Shown here in pieces: positions 19,550 through 29,778 of a DNA stretch of 64,000 bases. The DNA is from JBBQUP01 sp038212305 (lineage in GTDB: Bacteria > Bacteroidota > Bacteroidia > Bacteroidales > Marinilabiliaceae). Positions within the stretch are counted from its first letter, which is position 1. Every line of letters begins with the position of its first letter. The translations under genes were made by a program, and so were the position numbers. The stretch spans positions 25,252-89,251 of the forward strand of contig JBBQUP010000002.1 of the NCBI GenBank assembly GCA_038212305.1, read 5' to 3'. The notes beneath the pieces are model-generated. The model was not told the origin of the DNA, searched no databases, and was given only the letters and a program-made list of their open reading frames with translations.

Positions 19550-19581
19550 CAAAAATAGCAACTAACATTTGCATTATCAAA
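19550..19581 (-). promoter_or_regulatory. Candidate fbaA promoter
   Basis: On the minus strand a TTTG (-33) at 19581-19578 and a TATTTTTG (-7) at 19557-19550 are 20 bp apart, fitting the Bacteroidota sigma-ABfr consensus. The rest of the 390-bp gap between fbaA and the TamL-like gene is AT-rich with only weak short hairpins; I see no gene in it. Confidence 0.5.
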
Positions 19582-19848
19582 AATAGAGACAGAAGAATCA
19601 ATAATTAAATTGCAAATTCTACGAAAACAATCAAGCAAATCGATTGCTTTCAGATTTTATAGTATTTATCTAGTATTTTAACAATTAGATAAACCCGAAA
19701 AACATACAAATTTACAATCATTCTACTTCATTTTCAAGCATCACTTATCTTTATTAACATAAATTAAATCGCATAACAAATCATTAAGAATGCAATTTTT
19801 TATGAAGCTAAAAATAAGTATTGCGATAGGAATACTGACAACAGAATG

Positions 19849-22179
19849 TTAAAAAGGATATCCAATCGCAAAGTTAAAAGCCATGTTATTTAAGGTTAAA
19901 GGTTGATGGCCTATTACCCATCGTTCTCCATTTGCTTTAACAGGATCATGTGCTTTAATTCCCAAATCGACTCGAAATAAAAAATAGTTAAAATCGAAGC
20001 GTAACCCAGTACCAACGCCTACTGCAATTTGCTGTGCGAATGAATTCCAAGCAAATAGACCTCCCTCCTGAGAAGATTCTTTTCGAATATTCCAGATATT
20101 ACCCGCATCAACAAATAAAGCGCCTTCCAGAAGCCCAATCAGTTTAAAACGATACTCGGCATTTAGTTCTAGCTTCATATCAGCAGTTTGGTTGTAAAAG
20201 TTAAACTTTGAGTCAACAAAAACACCAGGCCCTAAACCTCGGACTGGCCAAGCACGTATCCCATTTGCACCTCCAGAAAAATACTGTTTCTCAAAAGGAA
20301 CCTCCAAGCTATTTCCATAAGGAAAAGCAGCCCCAAGAAAAAATCGATAGGCAAATGAATTGACCCGATTTAATGCATGATGGTAGCGCAGTTCAAAATC
20401 GCCTTTAACATATTGAGCATATCGTATTCCTAGAATCTCATAAAACCCATCACTATTCTTGTTTTCGAATAGCGGCACTAGGCTGTTCAGCACATTTCCA
20501 GCAAATTCAACATTGAATCGTCCATAGGCATATTCCGATTGTTGTGTTCTAAGCTGAGAGTTAAATATCCACGAATAGGCTGAGTTTAGGATAAAATGAT
20601 CTTCGTAGCTATTCTTTAAAAAAGTTTTAGAGATAGTATCCTTAAATGCCTGATCGATAGAAGGTAAGCGAATTAAATTTAGATCTGATAAAATTAAATA
20701 ATGGGTAATGTACTTTGATGACCTCCAATGATACCCATAGCTAAGATTTGCAATTGTTCTTGTATAGTCAGGTCGTCGCTGATAATTATATGATATTGAG
20801 ATATTTGTATTTGGGTTGTACTTTTTTCGAAAACTCTCAATATTATAAGGAACCAAGAATTTTGGAATTTCAAGCGACGATTCTGCACCCAATTCAAGTG
20901 AATTAAACTGGTTTTTTTGAATGGCGCCTGCATCGCTTTTAGGATTAATTAATTGGCGCTCCATAGCCGTACGAAAGGCAACATTAAACACCTCTGCTCC
21001 CCTCAATAAATTACGGTGTTGATAATTTACACTTCCAGCCGCACCTAAATTACCTGATGCATTCGTTCCTTCAATATCAGCCCCATATGATTGATATTTA
21101 GTGGGATTGAGTTGCACATAACAATCAAGCCATCCGTATTCACTCTGTATTGAATCATTAACCTCTTTAAAGCGAACATCGATGTATCTAAAAACTTTTA
21201 ATCCATTTAAGAGTGTTTGGGTTTTTGCAACAAGTGATGAGTTAAAAAACTCATTAGGAGCTATATAACTTGAATTAAGAATAACAGATGGATGAATTTC
21301 AACCCGATTATTATAGATAAAAGTGCAATCGTGAAATTCTAATGTATCGCGATGTGCAGCAACCCCTGAAGTGGAAGTCCCAACTCCAGATGAAGAACCC
21401 ACACTATAAAACACTTTCCGATAACGGTATTTTTTGTGATACGCCGTCTCTGTTGATTCTAATGAAGGATTAATCTCAATATTTTTTTTGACGACTAATG
21501 TATCGTTAATAGAGTAATTGGCATTGGCACTATCGGCGATGAAATAAATATACTCTTTTGAAAATGCAAAATAGCCTTTATCTCTTAAATCAGCTGTTAT
21601 GCGCTCGCGTTCTTTATCATGCAAATCAATGTCATATGGTCGACCAGGCTTGAGTAAAGTATGCAAACTATCGGCTTCAATAATCGGTCGAATCGAATCA
21701 TCTTCAATTTGAAACTTAACTTGCCCAATTCGATACCTAATTCCTGGATAGACGACATAAATAACTTTTGCCTGCTTTTTCTTATAAATCACAGTATCTT
21801 TAATCACATTTAAATAATATCCCTTATTTTGCAACATTAAACCTATTTGTTGCTTTGAATATTCTTTTAAATAATCATCATAAATAACGGGTTCTTCACC
21901 CATATGGCGAAGGGATCGATTAATCCATTTAGACGTATCTCTGCCAGACATATTATAAAGTGAAAGATGAAATTTCCACACTCCAAATATCTTCAGATTT
22001 TCTTTTTGACGAATAAAACTTTTAATTTCTGGTTTAGAGATATCTTTTGCTCTATTAATGATCTGAACTTTTGAGAGCAAATAATTATCATCAGCGACAT
22101 ACTTTGTTGAGCTACACGAACACAAATACAATATTAATACAACAAAGCCTAATTTATTGACATATGAAAACAATCCCAT
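19849..22179 (-). CDS. TamL/BamA-like outer membrane lipoprotein
   Basis: 776 residues of the Omp85 superfamily. The N-terminus is a signal peptide with a lipobox-like LCSC (residues about 20-24), then POTRA-type repeats, then a 16-strand barrel region; the IRAWPVRGLGPG motif and the final LNNMAFNFAIGYPF strand are typical. Lipidated TamA-like proteins (TamL) are a Bacteroidota feature. It is divergent from a SpoU methylase. No tamB follows in the window: the next gene on this strand is fbaA. Substrate of the assembly machine is unknown. Confidence 0.82.
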   Translation of the reverse strand: MGLFSYVNKLGFVVLILYLCSCSSTKYVADDNYLLSKVQIINRAKDISKPEIKSFIRQKENLKIFGVWKFHLSLYNMSGRDTSKWINRSLRHMGEEPVIYDDYLKEYSKQQIGLMLQNKGYYLNVIKDTVIYKKKQAKVIYVVYPGIRYRIGQVKFQIEDDSIRPIIEADSLHTLLKPGRPYDIDLHDKERERITADLRDKGYFAFSKEYIYFIADSANANYSINDTLVVKKNIEINPSLESTETAYHKKYRYRKVFYSVGSSSGVGTSTSGVAAHRDTLEFHDCTFIYNNRVEIHPSVILNSSYIAPNEFFNSSLVAKTQTLLNGLKVFRYIDVRFKEVNDSIQSEYGWLDCYVQLNPTKYQSYGADIEGTNASGNLGAAGSVNYQHRNLLRGAEVFNVAFRTAMERQLINPKSDAGAIQKNQFNSLELGAESSLEIPKFLVPYNIESFRKKYNPNTNISISYNYQRRPDYTRTIANLSYGYHWRSSKYITHYLILSDLNLIRLPSIDQAFKDTISKTFLKNSYEDHFILNSAYSWIFNSQLRTQQSEYAYGRFNVEFAGNVLNSLVPLFENKNSDGFYEILGIRYAQYVKGDFELRYHHALNRVNSFAYRFFLGAAFPYGNSLEVPFEKQYFSGGANGIRAWPVRGLGPGVFVDSKFNFYNQTADMKLELNAEYRFKLIGLLEGALFVDAGNIWNIRKESSQEGGLFAWNSFAQQIAVGVGTGLRFDFNYFLFRVDLGIKAHDPVKANGERWVIGHQPLTLNNMAFNFAIGYPF

Positions 22180-22263
22180 ATTTGCTGATAATTTTTAAAA
22201 CTTAGATGTGCTAAAGATACCCAATTCCCATTAATAATTAAATTTGTAAAAAAGGATTTGAAA

Positions 22264-23019
22264 ATGCTAAGTAAAAATAAAATCAAATTTATTCAATCAC
22301 TTCATCTAAAAAAAAATAGGGATAGCTTAAATCTCTTTATTGCCGAAGGTGCTAAAATCATATCTGACTTATTATTAGCTGGATGCAAAGCAAATACAAT
22401 TGTAGCAACACAGGATTGGATCAACTCACATAAAAACACGAATAGTTCAATTATTGAGGCTGAAATTGATGAGATAAAAAAAATAAGCCTGCTTAAAACG
22501 CCCTCATCTGTTCTAGGCGTTTTTGAAATAATCAATGATACGTTTATTCACAGCTCGATTAACCATGGGATTACCATTGTATTAGATGGAATACAGGATC
22601 CGGGAAATATGGGAACCATTATCCGTTTGGCTGATTGGTTTGGTATTAATCGAATCATTTGTTCTCTGGACACAGTGGATTGCTATAACCCAAAAGTTGT
22701 TCAAGCTACAATGGGCGCAATAGCTCGTATTCAAATCAATTATATGCCTCTACCCACCTTTCTCGAGCAAGCAAAAGATATAACCACGGTTTATGGAACG
22801 TTTATGGATGGGGAAAATATTTATTCGCAATCTCTCAATCCAAATTCGCTCATTGTTTTTGGGAACGAGGGACAAGGTATTAGCAATGAGGTTGCCAATT
22901 TAATTACCCATCGACTAACAATACCATCTTTTGCGACCACAAACACAAGCTCCGAATCGTTAAATGTATCAGTGGCAGCAGCAATTGTTTGTTCCGAGTT
23001 TAAACGGATGCAATTGTAG
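22264..23019 (+). CDS. SpoU/TrmH-family RNA 2'-O-methyltransferase
   Basis: SPOUT methyltransferase acting on rRNA or tRNA ribose. About 251 residues, with an N-terminal substrate-binding domain (residues 1-90) and the knotted domain with VLDGIQDPGNMGTIIRLADW, GNEGQGIS and the final SLNVSVAAAI motif. Frame is open from a TTG at 22258; ATG at 22264 is preferred. Its 3' end overlaps the convergent FAD oxidoreductase gene by 20 bp. Exact target nucleotide cannot be told. Confidence 0.9.
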   Translation: MLSKNKIKFIQSLHLKKNRDSLNLFIAEGAKIISDLLLAGCKANTIVATQDWINSHKNTNSSIIEAEIDEIKKISLLKTPSSVLGVFEIINDTFIHSSINHGITIVLDGIQDPGNMGTIIRLADWFGINRIICSLDTVDCYNPKVVQATMGAIARIQINYMPLPTFLEQAKDITTVYGTFMDGENIYSQSLNPNSLIVFGNEGQGISNEVANLITHRLTIPSFATTNTSSESLNVSVAAAIVCSEFKRMQL

Positions 23020-24592
23020 GTATTGATTTTGAAGGAAATAAATAGGTGAATACTTTTTCGGCGCATCGTTCTCCATCTAATGCTGATGAGGCTATTCCTC
23101 CAGCATACCCAGCTCCTTCGCCACAAGGATATAACCCATTAATGGTAATGTGCTGCAACGACATTGGATCGCGAGGAATTCTCACTGGACTAGATGTTCG
23201 ACTTTCGGTTGCTAATACAATGGCATCGTTTGTTAAATAACCAGGTAATTTTTTCCCAAATTCGTTAAATCCAATTCTCAGTTTTTCTGAGATTAACGAT
23301 GGTAACACGTTGTTTATTTCAACTGATGTAACACCGGGAATATACGAACAATCAGGTAATGATTTTGAAAGACTTTGATTAACAAAATCGCCCAATCGCT
23401 GAGCCGGTGCAATTACGTCAGCACCCGAAGCTAATCGACAGTTTTTCTCAACCGATTGCTGATAAAACAATCCTGCTAAACTTCCATGATGATTAAAATC
23501 TTTAATATCCTCGGGATGAATTTCGACAACAATTCCAGAATTGGCATAGGGTGAATTACGTTTAGAAGGTGACATGCCATTTACTACCATTTCGGAAGCG
23601 TGAGTCATTGCAGGCACCATAAAACCACCGGGACACATGCAAAACGAATACACGCCGCGTCCATTCACCTGTGTTGCAAACGAATAACTGGCAGCAGGTA
23701 AATACTCACCTCGCCCATCAGGACTATGATATTGCAGTTGATCAATTAAGTGCTGTGAATGTTCAACCCTCACGCCCATTGCCCAAATTTTGGATTCTAG
23801 AGGAATATTTTGAGTGTTGAGCATATGATAAATATCGCGAGCTGAATGTCCAGTTGCCAAGATTAGCGCTTCTGCTTCAAATACACTACCGTCAGAGGCA
23901 ATAGCACCTTTTATGTTATTATTCGTTATTAATAACTTATCGATACGAGTATTAAAATGAATTTCGCCTCCACAATTTAAAATTTGCTCACGAATTCGAA
24001 TAATCACACCGGGCAGTTTTTCGGTTCCAACGTGGGGATGAGCATCAACTAAAATCGATTGATCAGCGCCATGAAGACATAACATTTTTAAAAATCGAGT
24101 GAAATCGCCTCGCTTATGACTTCTTGTGTATAGTTTTCCATCAGAAAAAGTTCCTGCTCCTCCCTCGCCGAATGCATAATTCGATTCGGAATTAACTACC
24201 TTGTTTTTGTTTAGTGAAGCAATTTCACGTTTACGATCAGCAATCATCTGACCTCTTTCGATTACAATAGGTTTTAAACCTAATTCGATTAACCGCAATG
24301 CGGCAAAAAGACCAGCTGGACCAGCCCCAATAACGATAACTTCGGGTGAATGCTGAACATTTGGGAAATCGATATTTGGAATATCTGAGGGTTCGGGAAC
24401 TTCATCGATATAAACAAGTACTTGCAATTGAATAAATACCTGTCTTTGGCGAGCATCAATCGACCGTTTTACAATCTGCACTTGAGAAATGCTTTTTATA
24501 TCAACCGATAAGTTTTTTGCGGCAATTCGAATGAGAATTTCCTGAGAGACAGCCTCATGCGGCAATACTCTTAATTGAACAGAGGATTTCAT
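23000..24592 (-). CDS. FAD-dependent oxidoreductase (COG2509-like)
   Basis: 530 residues. An N-terminal small domain (1-80) precedes a Rossmann FAD site VIVIGAGPAGLFAALRL near residue 85, then FGEGGAGTFSDGKLYTR. The C-terminal GLYPCGEGAGYAGGI closes the FAD fold. Family members are annotated as uncharacterised FAD-dependent dehydrogenases; the electron acceptor and substrate are unknown. It overlaps the convergent methylase by 20 bp. Confidence 0.85.
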   Translation of the reverse strand: MKSSVQLRVLPHEAVSQEILIRIAAKNLSVDIKSISQVQIVKRSIDARQRQVFIQLQVLVYIDEVPEPSDIPNIDFPNVQHSPEVIVIGAGPAGLFAALRLIELGLKPIVIERGQMIADRKREIASLNKNKVVNSESNYAFGEGGAGTFSDGKLYTRSHKRGDFTRFLKMLCLHGADQSILVDAHPHVGTEKLPGVIIRIREQILNCGGEIHFNTRIDKLLITNNNIKGAIASDGSVFEAEALILATGHSARDIYHMLNTQNIPLESKIWAMGVRVEHSQHLIDQLQYHSPDGRGEYLPAASYSFATQVNGRGVYSFCMCPGGFMVPAMTHASEMVVNGMSPSKRNSPYANSGIVVEIHPEDIKDFNHHGSLAGLFYQQSVEKNCRLASGADVIAPAQRLGDFVNQSLSKSLPDCSYIPGVTSVEINNVLPSLISEKLRIGFNEFGKKLPGYLTNDAIVLATESRTSSPVRIPRDPMSLQHITINGLYPCGEGAGYAGGIASSALDGERCAEKVFTYLFPSKSIPTIASV

Positions 24593-24644
24593 ATAATAAA
24601 TGACCTTAATTAAATGGTTGCAAAATTAACTCAAAAACAATTGG

Positions 24645-25358
24645 TCATTCGAAATAAAACGTTAAATGAAAAATATTAGATGTTAATTTGTCAAGTGCCT
24701 GAGTGTATTTTACATCCTCAACTTCCCCAGTACCATTAGGATTTAACACATTAAACAACCCATAAGAGGCTTTTATTTCGGTGCTAAAACGGAAATAATT
24801 CAAATACATATCAATGCCCACGCCAGCTTCAAGTGCAGCATCCAACGATCGCAAAACAAGCCGATCTTTCCTGCTTTTAGCTAAATCGAGTCGTCCATTC
24901 ACTCCACCGACTAAGTAAGGTTTAAAATTATGCGCTCTGGCAGAGCTGTACTTTATCAATAAAGGAAACTCGATAAAGGTGGATTTAATTTCAAGTGGGT
25001 TTTCTTCGGCAACACCATTCTCATTAATAAAAACAATGTTACGTTGTCCGAACGAAATACCAGGTAAAAACCTTAAATCGAACCATTTGTTCAAACGAAG
25101 ATTTGACACGATTCCAATATTAATACCAGGCTGATAATTAATAAGGTCGCCATACAAAGGAACATTTCCATTCTCGGAAGTTATTGCCCCTGAATTATGA
25201 AGCGCAAAATCCATTACATTCAACCCTAATAAAAATCCAAAATGCAGAGGTTTTTCATCAAACTCAGGTAAATTGGGAACTCCCTTTTTTTTGATATTTT
25301 GCGCATTTGCAGACAATATCAACATCAATCCCAATATAATAGGCAAAAAATGTTTCAT
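24645..25358 (-). CDS. porT: Type IX secretion/gliding protein PorT (SprT)
   Basis: 237 residues with signal peptide (cleavage probably after ILSANA) and a small outer-membrane beta-barrel pattern ending SNIFHLTFYFE. The sequence and its place directly after menG/ubiE match the known ubiE-porT pairing of Bacteroidota. PorT is needed for type IX secretion; it implies the organism exports proteins with C-terminal sorting domains. Other T9SS genes are outside the window. Confidence 0.85.
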   Translation of the reverse strand: MKHFLPIILGLMLILSANAQNIKKKGVPNLPEFDEKPLHFGFLLGLNVMDFALHNSGAITSENGNVPLYGDLINYQPGINIGIVSNLRLNKWFDLRFLPGISFGQRNIVFINENGVAEENPLEIKSTFIEFPLLIKYSSARAHNFKPYLVGGVNGRLDLAKSRKDRLVLRSLDAALEAGVGIDMYLNYFRFSTEIKASYGLFNVLNPNGTGEVEDVKYTQALDKLTSNIFHLTFYFE

Positions 25359-25491
25359 CAGAAAATATAATACAAATTGAAATATAGTTATTAATCGAAC
25401 CCATTTTGGGCCATCTTAATCAGCAAAAATATTGCTGCAAATAATACCCTCACCAATTATCATATAACCATTAAACCAATAATTTAAAATT

Positions 25492-26220
25492 TTATTGCAC
25501 TGGCTTAGATGAAAAATAAATAGTCGCTATTCCAAATGTTAGTCTGTATTGTTTTACATCTTCCAAACCAACATTGACTAATTCTTTTAAAAACTGCTCT
25601 TTTTCAGGAAAAGCCTCTACCGACTTAGGCAAATAATCATATGCTTCTTTGTGCTTTGAAATAATCCCTCCAAAAAAAGGTAAAAGGTATTTAAAGTACA
25701 GTCCATATATTTGTTTAAATGGGAAACTGGAAGGTTTAGAAAACTCCAATATCACCATTTTACCGCTTGGTTTCAGAACTCTTGCCATTTCAGCTAATCC
25801 TTTTGAAAGATTTTCGAAATTTCTAACTCCAAATGCAACTGTAACGGCATCAAACGAATGATCATCGAAAGGTAATGATTCGGAATCGGCTTGTATAAGA
25901 TTGATTAACCCTAAATTCTTTTTTTCAATTTTTTGTTGCCCCACTTTTAGCATTTCTGATGAAATATCGATGCCAGTTACCTTCGATCCCAGTTGGCGAT
26001 GAAGAGCAATAGCCATATCACCGGTACCAGTAGCAACATCTAAAACATATGAAGGCGAATACTTTTTAAGCAATTTGATTGCTTTACAACGCCATCTTTT
26101 ATCGATACCTAGAGATAAAAAATGATTTAAAAAATCATATCGAGAAGCAATTTGATTAAACATACTAGCTATTTGCTCCTTTTTGCTATTCTCTGAATTC
26201 TTATAAGGACTTACAGTCAT
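25492..26220 (-). CDS. menG: Demethylmenaquinone methyltransferase
   Basis: SAM-dependent methyltransferase for the last step of menaquinone synthesis (UbiE/MenG family). 242 residues with SAM motif LDVATGTGDMAIAL near residue 60 and RYDFLNHFLSLGIDKRWR at the start, both typical. Menaquinone rather than ubiquinone is expected in this phylum. porT follows on the same strand after a 133-bp gap. Confidence 0.93.
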   Translation of the reverse strand: MTVSPYKNSENSKKEQIASMFNQIASRYDFLNHFLSLGIDKRWRCKAIKLLKKYSPSYVLDVATGTGDMAIALHRQLGSKVTGIDISSEMLKVGQQKIEKKNLGLINLIQADSESLPFDDHSFDAVTVAFGVRNFENLSKGLAEMARVLKPSGKMVILEFSKPSSFPFKQIYGLYFKYLLPFFGGIISKHKEAYDYLPKSVEAFPEKEQFLKELVNVGLEDVKQYRLTFGIATIYFSSKPVQ

Positions 26221-26258
26221 AATGGCTTATATACTCACAAATTTAATGAAAGAAAAAA

Positions 26259-26376
26259 CTATTTATCCAACAATCCTTCAATTACAGCAACCATAGCCAA
26301 AAACTCAGCTTGATTGTGCAGAGGATATTAAACTGATACAAAAAAGTATTAAAAAGACAAAAATCCCTTTTATCAT
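26259..26376 (-). pseudogene. Remnant of a small secreted protein gene
   Basis: ATG at 26376 opens a 23-codon frame encoding a textbook signal peptide (hydrophobic core FVFLILFCISLISSAQ) and then stops at 26305. A second minus-strand frame, open below the TAA near 26331, encodes a coherent C-terminal-like peptide ending VAVIEGLLDK with a TAG at 26259. This fits a short secreted protein with a frameshift or deletion. It could also be chance in AT-rich DNA. The family is not recognised. Confidence 0.35.
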
Positions 26377-26380
26377 TAAA

Positions 26381-28606
26381 TTACTTCCCTTCATCGATCC
26401 ACTTTTTTAGAGTTGAATCAAACTTAGTTTTCAATTCATGAATAAAACCAAACGATTCATCATCTACTCGAATTTCACCCTTTGTTACATGTCCTAGTAT
26501 TGAAAAAGGAACACCCCAATCAACCATAAAATCAACAAATGAATCTTGTTTAGATGGCGCCACACTAACGATAACTCGACTTTGAGATTCGCCAAACAAA
26601 AATGCATCTTTTCGAATTTCAGCATCCGATGTGATATCAAAACCAAACTCCAATGGAACAGCCGATTCGAGCAAACAAAAGAACAATCCGCCGTTTGAAA
26701 TATCGTGAACCGATCGCACTAAATCGGCTTTTATTAAAGCTTTAATTGCACCTTGAATCTCAATTTCTTCTTCCTCTCGATAGTAAGGAGGTGCATCAAC
26801 CTCTTTTTGATGAATTAATTTTAAGTATTCTGATCCATTTATATCATCGCGAGAACGACCAATTAAGAAAATCATATCCCCTTTATGCTTGAATGATAAG
26901 GTTACATGATGAGTTTTTTGCTCCAAAATACCAACCATTCCAATTACTGGCGTTGGAATTATTGGTAAAACTTTTCCTTCTTCGGAACGTTGATTATAGA
27001 AACTCACATTTCCACTTATTACAGGAATTTTAAATGCTTCACAAGCTTTTTTAATCCCTTTAATAGAAGCAACAAACTGGCCATAAACTTCTTCATCATA
27101 AGGATTACCGAAATTCAAACAATCGGAAAGACCAATTGGAGTTCCTCCAGCACAAACAATATTACGAGATGCCTCAGCCACAGCAATTTGAGCTCCAATA
27201 AACGCATCTTGCTGCATATAATTTGGATTACAATCTAATGTCGCTACCAAAGACTTGTCAGTTCCTTCAATTTCAATGAATGCAGCATCTGATGGAAATT
27301 TCTGAGAAACACCTTCTTGCCGTATGGTCTTGTCGAATGTATCAGTCAACCATTTTTTGGAAGCTACATTTAGATCTTTAACCATAGTGCGGACTATATT
27401 CGGATAATGATCAGGCTCCACTACGTCATCAACCAATGTGCCTTTAGTTGTTACATTTGAGTTCGAATAAGGACGATCATAAACCAACGAATTTTCGCCA
27501 ATACAAACATTCTGAATGGGAATTGAAGCCAATAATGATTGGTTTTCATAAACATTCAATTCGTTGCTATCAGTTACGACACCAATGATTTCAAAAACCA
27601 TTTCATTTTTATGCAAACAAATTTCGATTGCATCCCGATCAATTGGTGAAAAAGCAATTAACATTCGGCCCCATGTTTCGGAGAGTAATATTTCGCGATT
27701 ATTTAGAGGTTCTCGTACGGGGACTTTCAATGTATTAATATCTATACCTTTATGGCCTCTTGCACCCATTTCGGCCGATGCACCAATTAATCCTTGTGAA
27801 CCAATAGGCTGGATATCAATCGAAATTTTCTTATCAAGAATTTCCTGAATAGTATTGTAAATCTCTTTTTCAATAGATACATCCCTTAATTGCTCAACCG
27901 ATATGCTTCGTGTGTTAAGCATTTCCTGTAAATCAACTGGAAATGATTCATCATCAATCCCATCCTTACCGGTTTTTGCTCCAATAATTGCAACTAAAAT
28001 CCCTTCTTCAAGCTTAAAGTTATTGGTTAGTTTATTAGATGAAGTGACGCCTACAACCATATTATTGACAATTGGACTAGAATTATATCCTGACTGAAAA
28101 TCAAGTTCGCCGCCAACAACTGGCAATCCATAACCCTTTTCAAAATCGCCCAATCCATTTACAACTTCCATAAATAACCATCGAGCAGTATCGCGTGAAT
28201 TATCCCCAAACTTAAGAGAACTTAACGATGCTATGGGTCTGGCTCCCATGGCAATAACATCACGGGCAACTGTTCGCATTCCTATAGACACTCCCAATCG
28301 AGGTTGAACAGCGCATGGATGGTTGTGTGACTCTAATTTAAAAACACAAGCTAATCCATCTCCAATGTTAACAACCCCAGCATGATTTGAACCAGCTTTA
28401 ACCAATACTTTATCTCCATTTTGAGGTAACTCACGCAACCATTTTATTGAATTCTTATAAGAGGCATGCTCAGACCATAATAATCCGAAAATTTCTAACT
28501 CCAACTCATTAGGCTTTCGACTAAGCATTTCAACTACAGCCTGATACTCCTGTTCTGTAAGATTATATCGTGAGGCATCCACGTTTATTGGCAATGATTG
28601 TTCCAT
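26381..28606 (-). CDS. purL: Phosphoribosylformylglycinamidine synthase, PurL (small type)
   Basis: Converts FGAR to FGAM in purine synthesis. 741 residues, the size of the three-part PurLQS enzyme rather than the 1200+ residue single-chain form. Motifs: SHNHPCAVQP near residue 93, GMRTVARDVIAMGARP, and GGTPIGLSDCLNFGNP. No purQ or purS is in the window, so they would have to be elsewhere. Upstream the gene faces a 370-bp divergent spacer. Confidence 0.95.
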   Translation of the reverse strand: MEQSLPINVDASRYNLTEQEYQAVVEMLSRKPNELELEIFGLLWSEHASYKNSIKWLRELPQNGDKVLVKAGSNHAGVVNIGDGLACVFKLESHNHPCAVQPRLGVSIGMRTVARDVIAMGARPIASLSSLKFGDNSRDTARWLFMEVVNGLGDFEKGYGLPVVGGELDFQSGYNSSPIVNNMVVGVTSSNKLTNNFKLEEGILVAIIGAKTGKDGIDDESFPVDLQEMLNTRSISVEQLRDVSIEKEIYNTIQEILDKKISIDIQPIGSQGLIGASAEMGARGHKGIDINTLKVPVREPLNNREILLSETWGRMLIAFSPIDRDAIEICLHKNEMVFEIIGVVTDSNELNVYENQSLLASIPIQNVCIGENSLVYDRPYSNSNVTTKGTLVDDVVEPDHYPNIVRTMVKDLNVASKKWLTDTFDKTIRQEGVSQKFPSDAAFIEIEGTDKSLVATLDCNPNYMQQDAFIGAQIAVAEASRNIVCAGGTPIGLSDCLNFGNPYDEEVYGQFVASIKGIKKACEAFKIPVISGNVSFYNQRSEEGKVLPIIPTPVIGMVGILEQKTHHVTLSFKHKGDMIFLIGRSRDDINGSEYLKLIHQKEVDAPPYYREEEEIEIQGAIKALIKADLVRSVHDISNGGLFFCLLESAVPLEFGFDITSDAEIRKDAFLFGESQSRVIVSVAPSKQDSFVDFMVDWGVPFSILGHVTKGEIRVDDESFGFIHELKTKFDSTLKKWIDEGK

Positions 28607-28977
28607 AATGGTAAATTTGTATTTTTAAGAACTGCTAAATTAATCATCCTATAGGTAAGAAAAAAACGCTATTTTCACAATTCGTTTTTCTATGCTAATT
28701 GGTTTAACTATTTGCAATTAGGGTTTGAAAATAGATAAAATAAGGCAATTCACCAACTTATACCATGACATTCTAGGTTGGCATAAAGCTTAAATTTCTC
28801 TTTCTATAACTGAAAACCTACAAAATGGAAAAAGATAACCCTCAAACCACCTAATCATAAATTAAAAATGAATTGAAATCCAACGCATAAAAACTAATTT
28901 TGCCAATTAATACGCAGGAATAATTTAATTTAGAGTTGATAAAACTGGAGCATTGAAAAAAACAAAACATAAATAAA
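28607..28977. other. Divergent purL / SDR intergenic region
   Basis: No convincing gene. No purine riboswitch or clear repressor palindrome was recognised. The only signal noted is the rightward promoter-like pair listed separately. Confidence 0.5.
28873..28902 (+). promoter_or_regulatory. Candidate promoter of the SDR gene
   Basis: TTG at 28873 and TAATTTTG at 28895-28902, spaced 19 bp, fit the Bacteroidota -33/-7 consensus. The start codon follows 76 bp downstream. Confidence 0.45.
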
Positions 28978-29736
28978 ATGAAGAAATTAGCTATCGTAAC
29001 AGGTGCAACTTCGGGAATTGGAGAAGAAACTGCAATAATGCTTGCAAAGAATGGTTATAATTTGATTATCACTGGTCGAAGGAATGACCGATTGATAAGC
29101 TTAAAATCACTTCTTGTTGAAAAATACCACTGCGAAGTGATGATCCTGAACTTTGACATAAGAGATAATGATCACACATTAAGCGCAATCAGCTCAATAC
29201 CTGATGAATGGAAAAAGATAGATGTTCTTGTAAACAATGCAGGATTAGCTTCGGGATTATCTCCTATTCATGAAGGGAAATGGGATCAATGGGAGCAAAT
29301 GATTGATACGAATGTGAAAGGGTTGCTCTTTTTTTCGCGCCAAATAACTCCTTGGATGGTTGAGAAAAAAAATGGACATATCGTTAACATCTCATCGATT
29401 GCAGCTCATGAGGTTTATGAAAATGGTAGTGTGTATTGTGCAACCAAACATGCCGTTGATGCCATTACCAAAGGCATGAGGATTGATTTATTGAAACACA
29501 ACATTAAAGTCACTGCTGTTTCTCCAGGAATGGTAGATACTGAATTCTCAGTTGTTCGTTTTGATGGAGATAATGAAAAAGCTCAAAAAGTTTATGAAGG
29601 ACTTGTTCCCCTTTCGGCCAAAGATATTGCAGATGCTATAGAATATGCAATTACTCGGCCATCGCATGTTAATATTAATGAAATGATTATAATGCCCACC
29701 CAACAAGCATCGGCTATTTATAATGTGAGAAAATAA
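28978..29736 (+). CDS. Short-chain dehydrogenase/reductase (YdfG-like)
   Basis: NAD(P)-dependent oxidoreductase of the classical SDR family, 252 residues. Cofactor motif TGATSGIGEETA at residues 9-20, LVNNAGLASG, the NISSIAA serine and the YCATKHA catalytic Tyr/Lys pair are present. It resembles YdfG-type 3-hydroxy acid (serine/malonic semialdehyde) dehydrogenases, but substrate is not certain. Convergent with the outer-membrane protein gene downstream. Confidence 0.9.
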   Translation: MKKLAIVTGATSGIGEETAIMLAKNGYNLIITGRRNDRLISLKSLLVEKYHCEVMILNFDIRDNDHTLSAISSIPDEWKKIDVLVNNAGLASGLSPIHEGKWDQWEQMIDTNVKGLLFFSRQITPWMVEKKNGHIVNISSIAAHEVYENGSVYCATKHAVDAITKGMRIDLLKHNIKVTAVSPGMVDTEFSVVRFDGDNEKAQKVYEGLVPLSAKDIADAIEYAITRPSHVNINEMIIMPTQQASAIYNVRK

Positions 29737-29778
29737 TCTACGGTTCTCTGTCTAACATCAACGAGCTATGTGGCGCAA

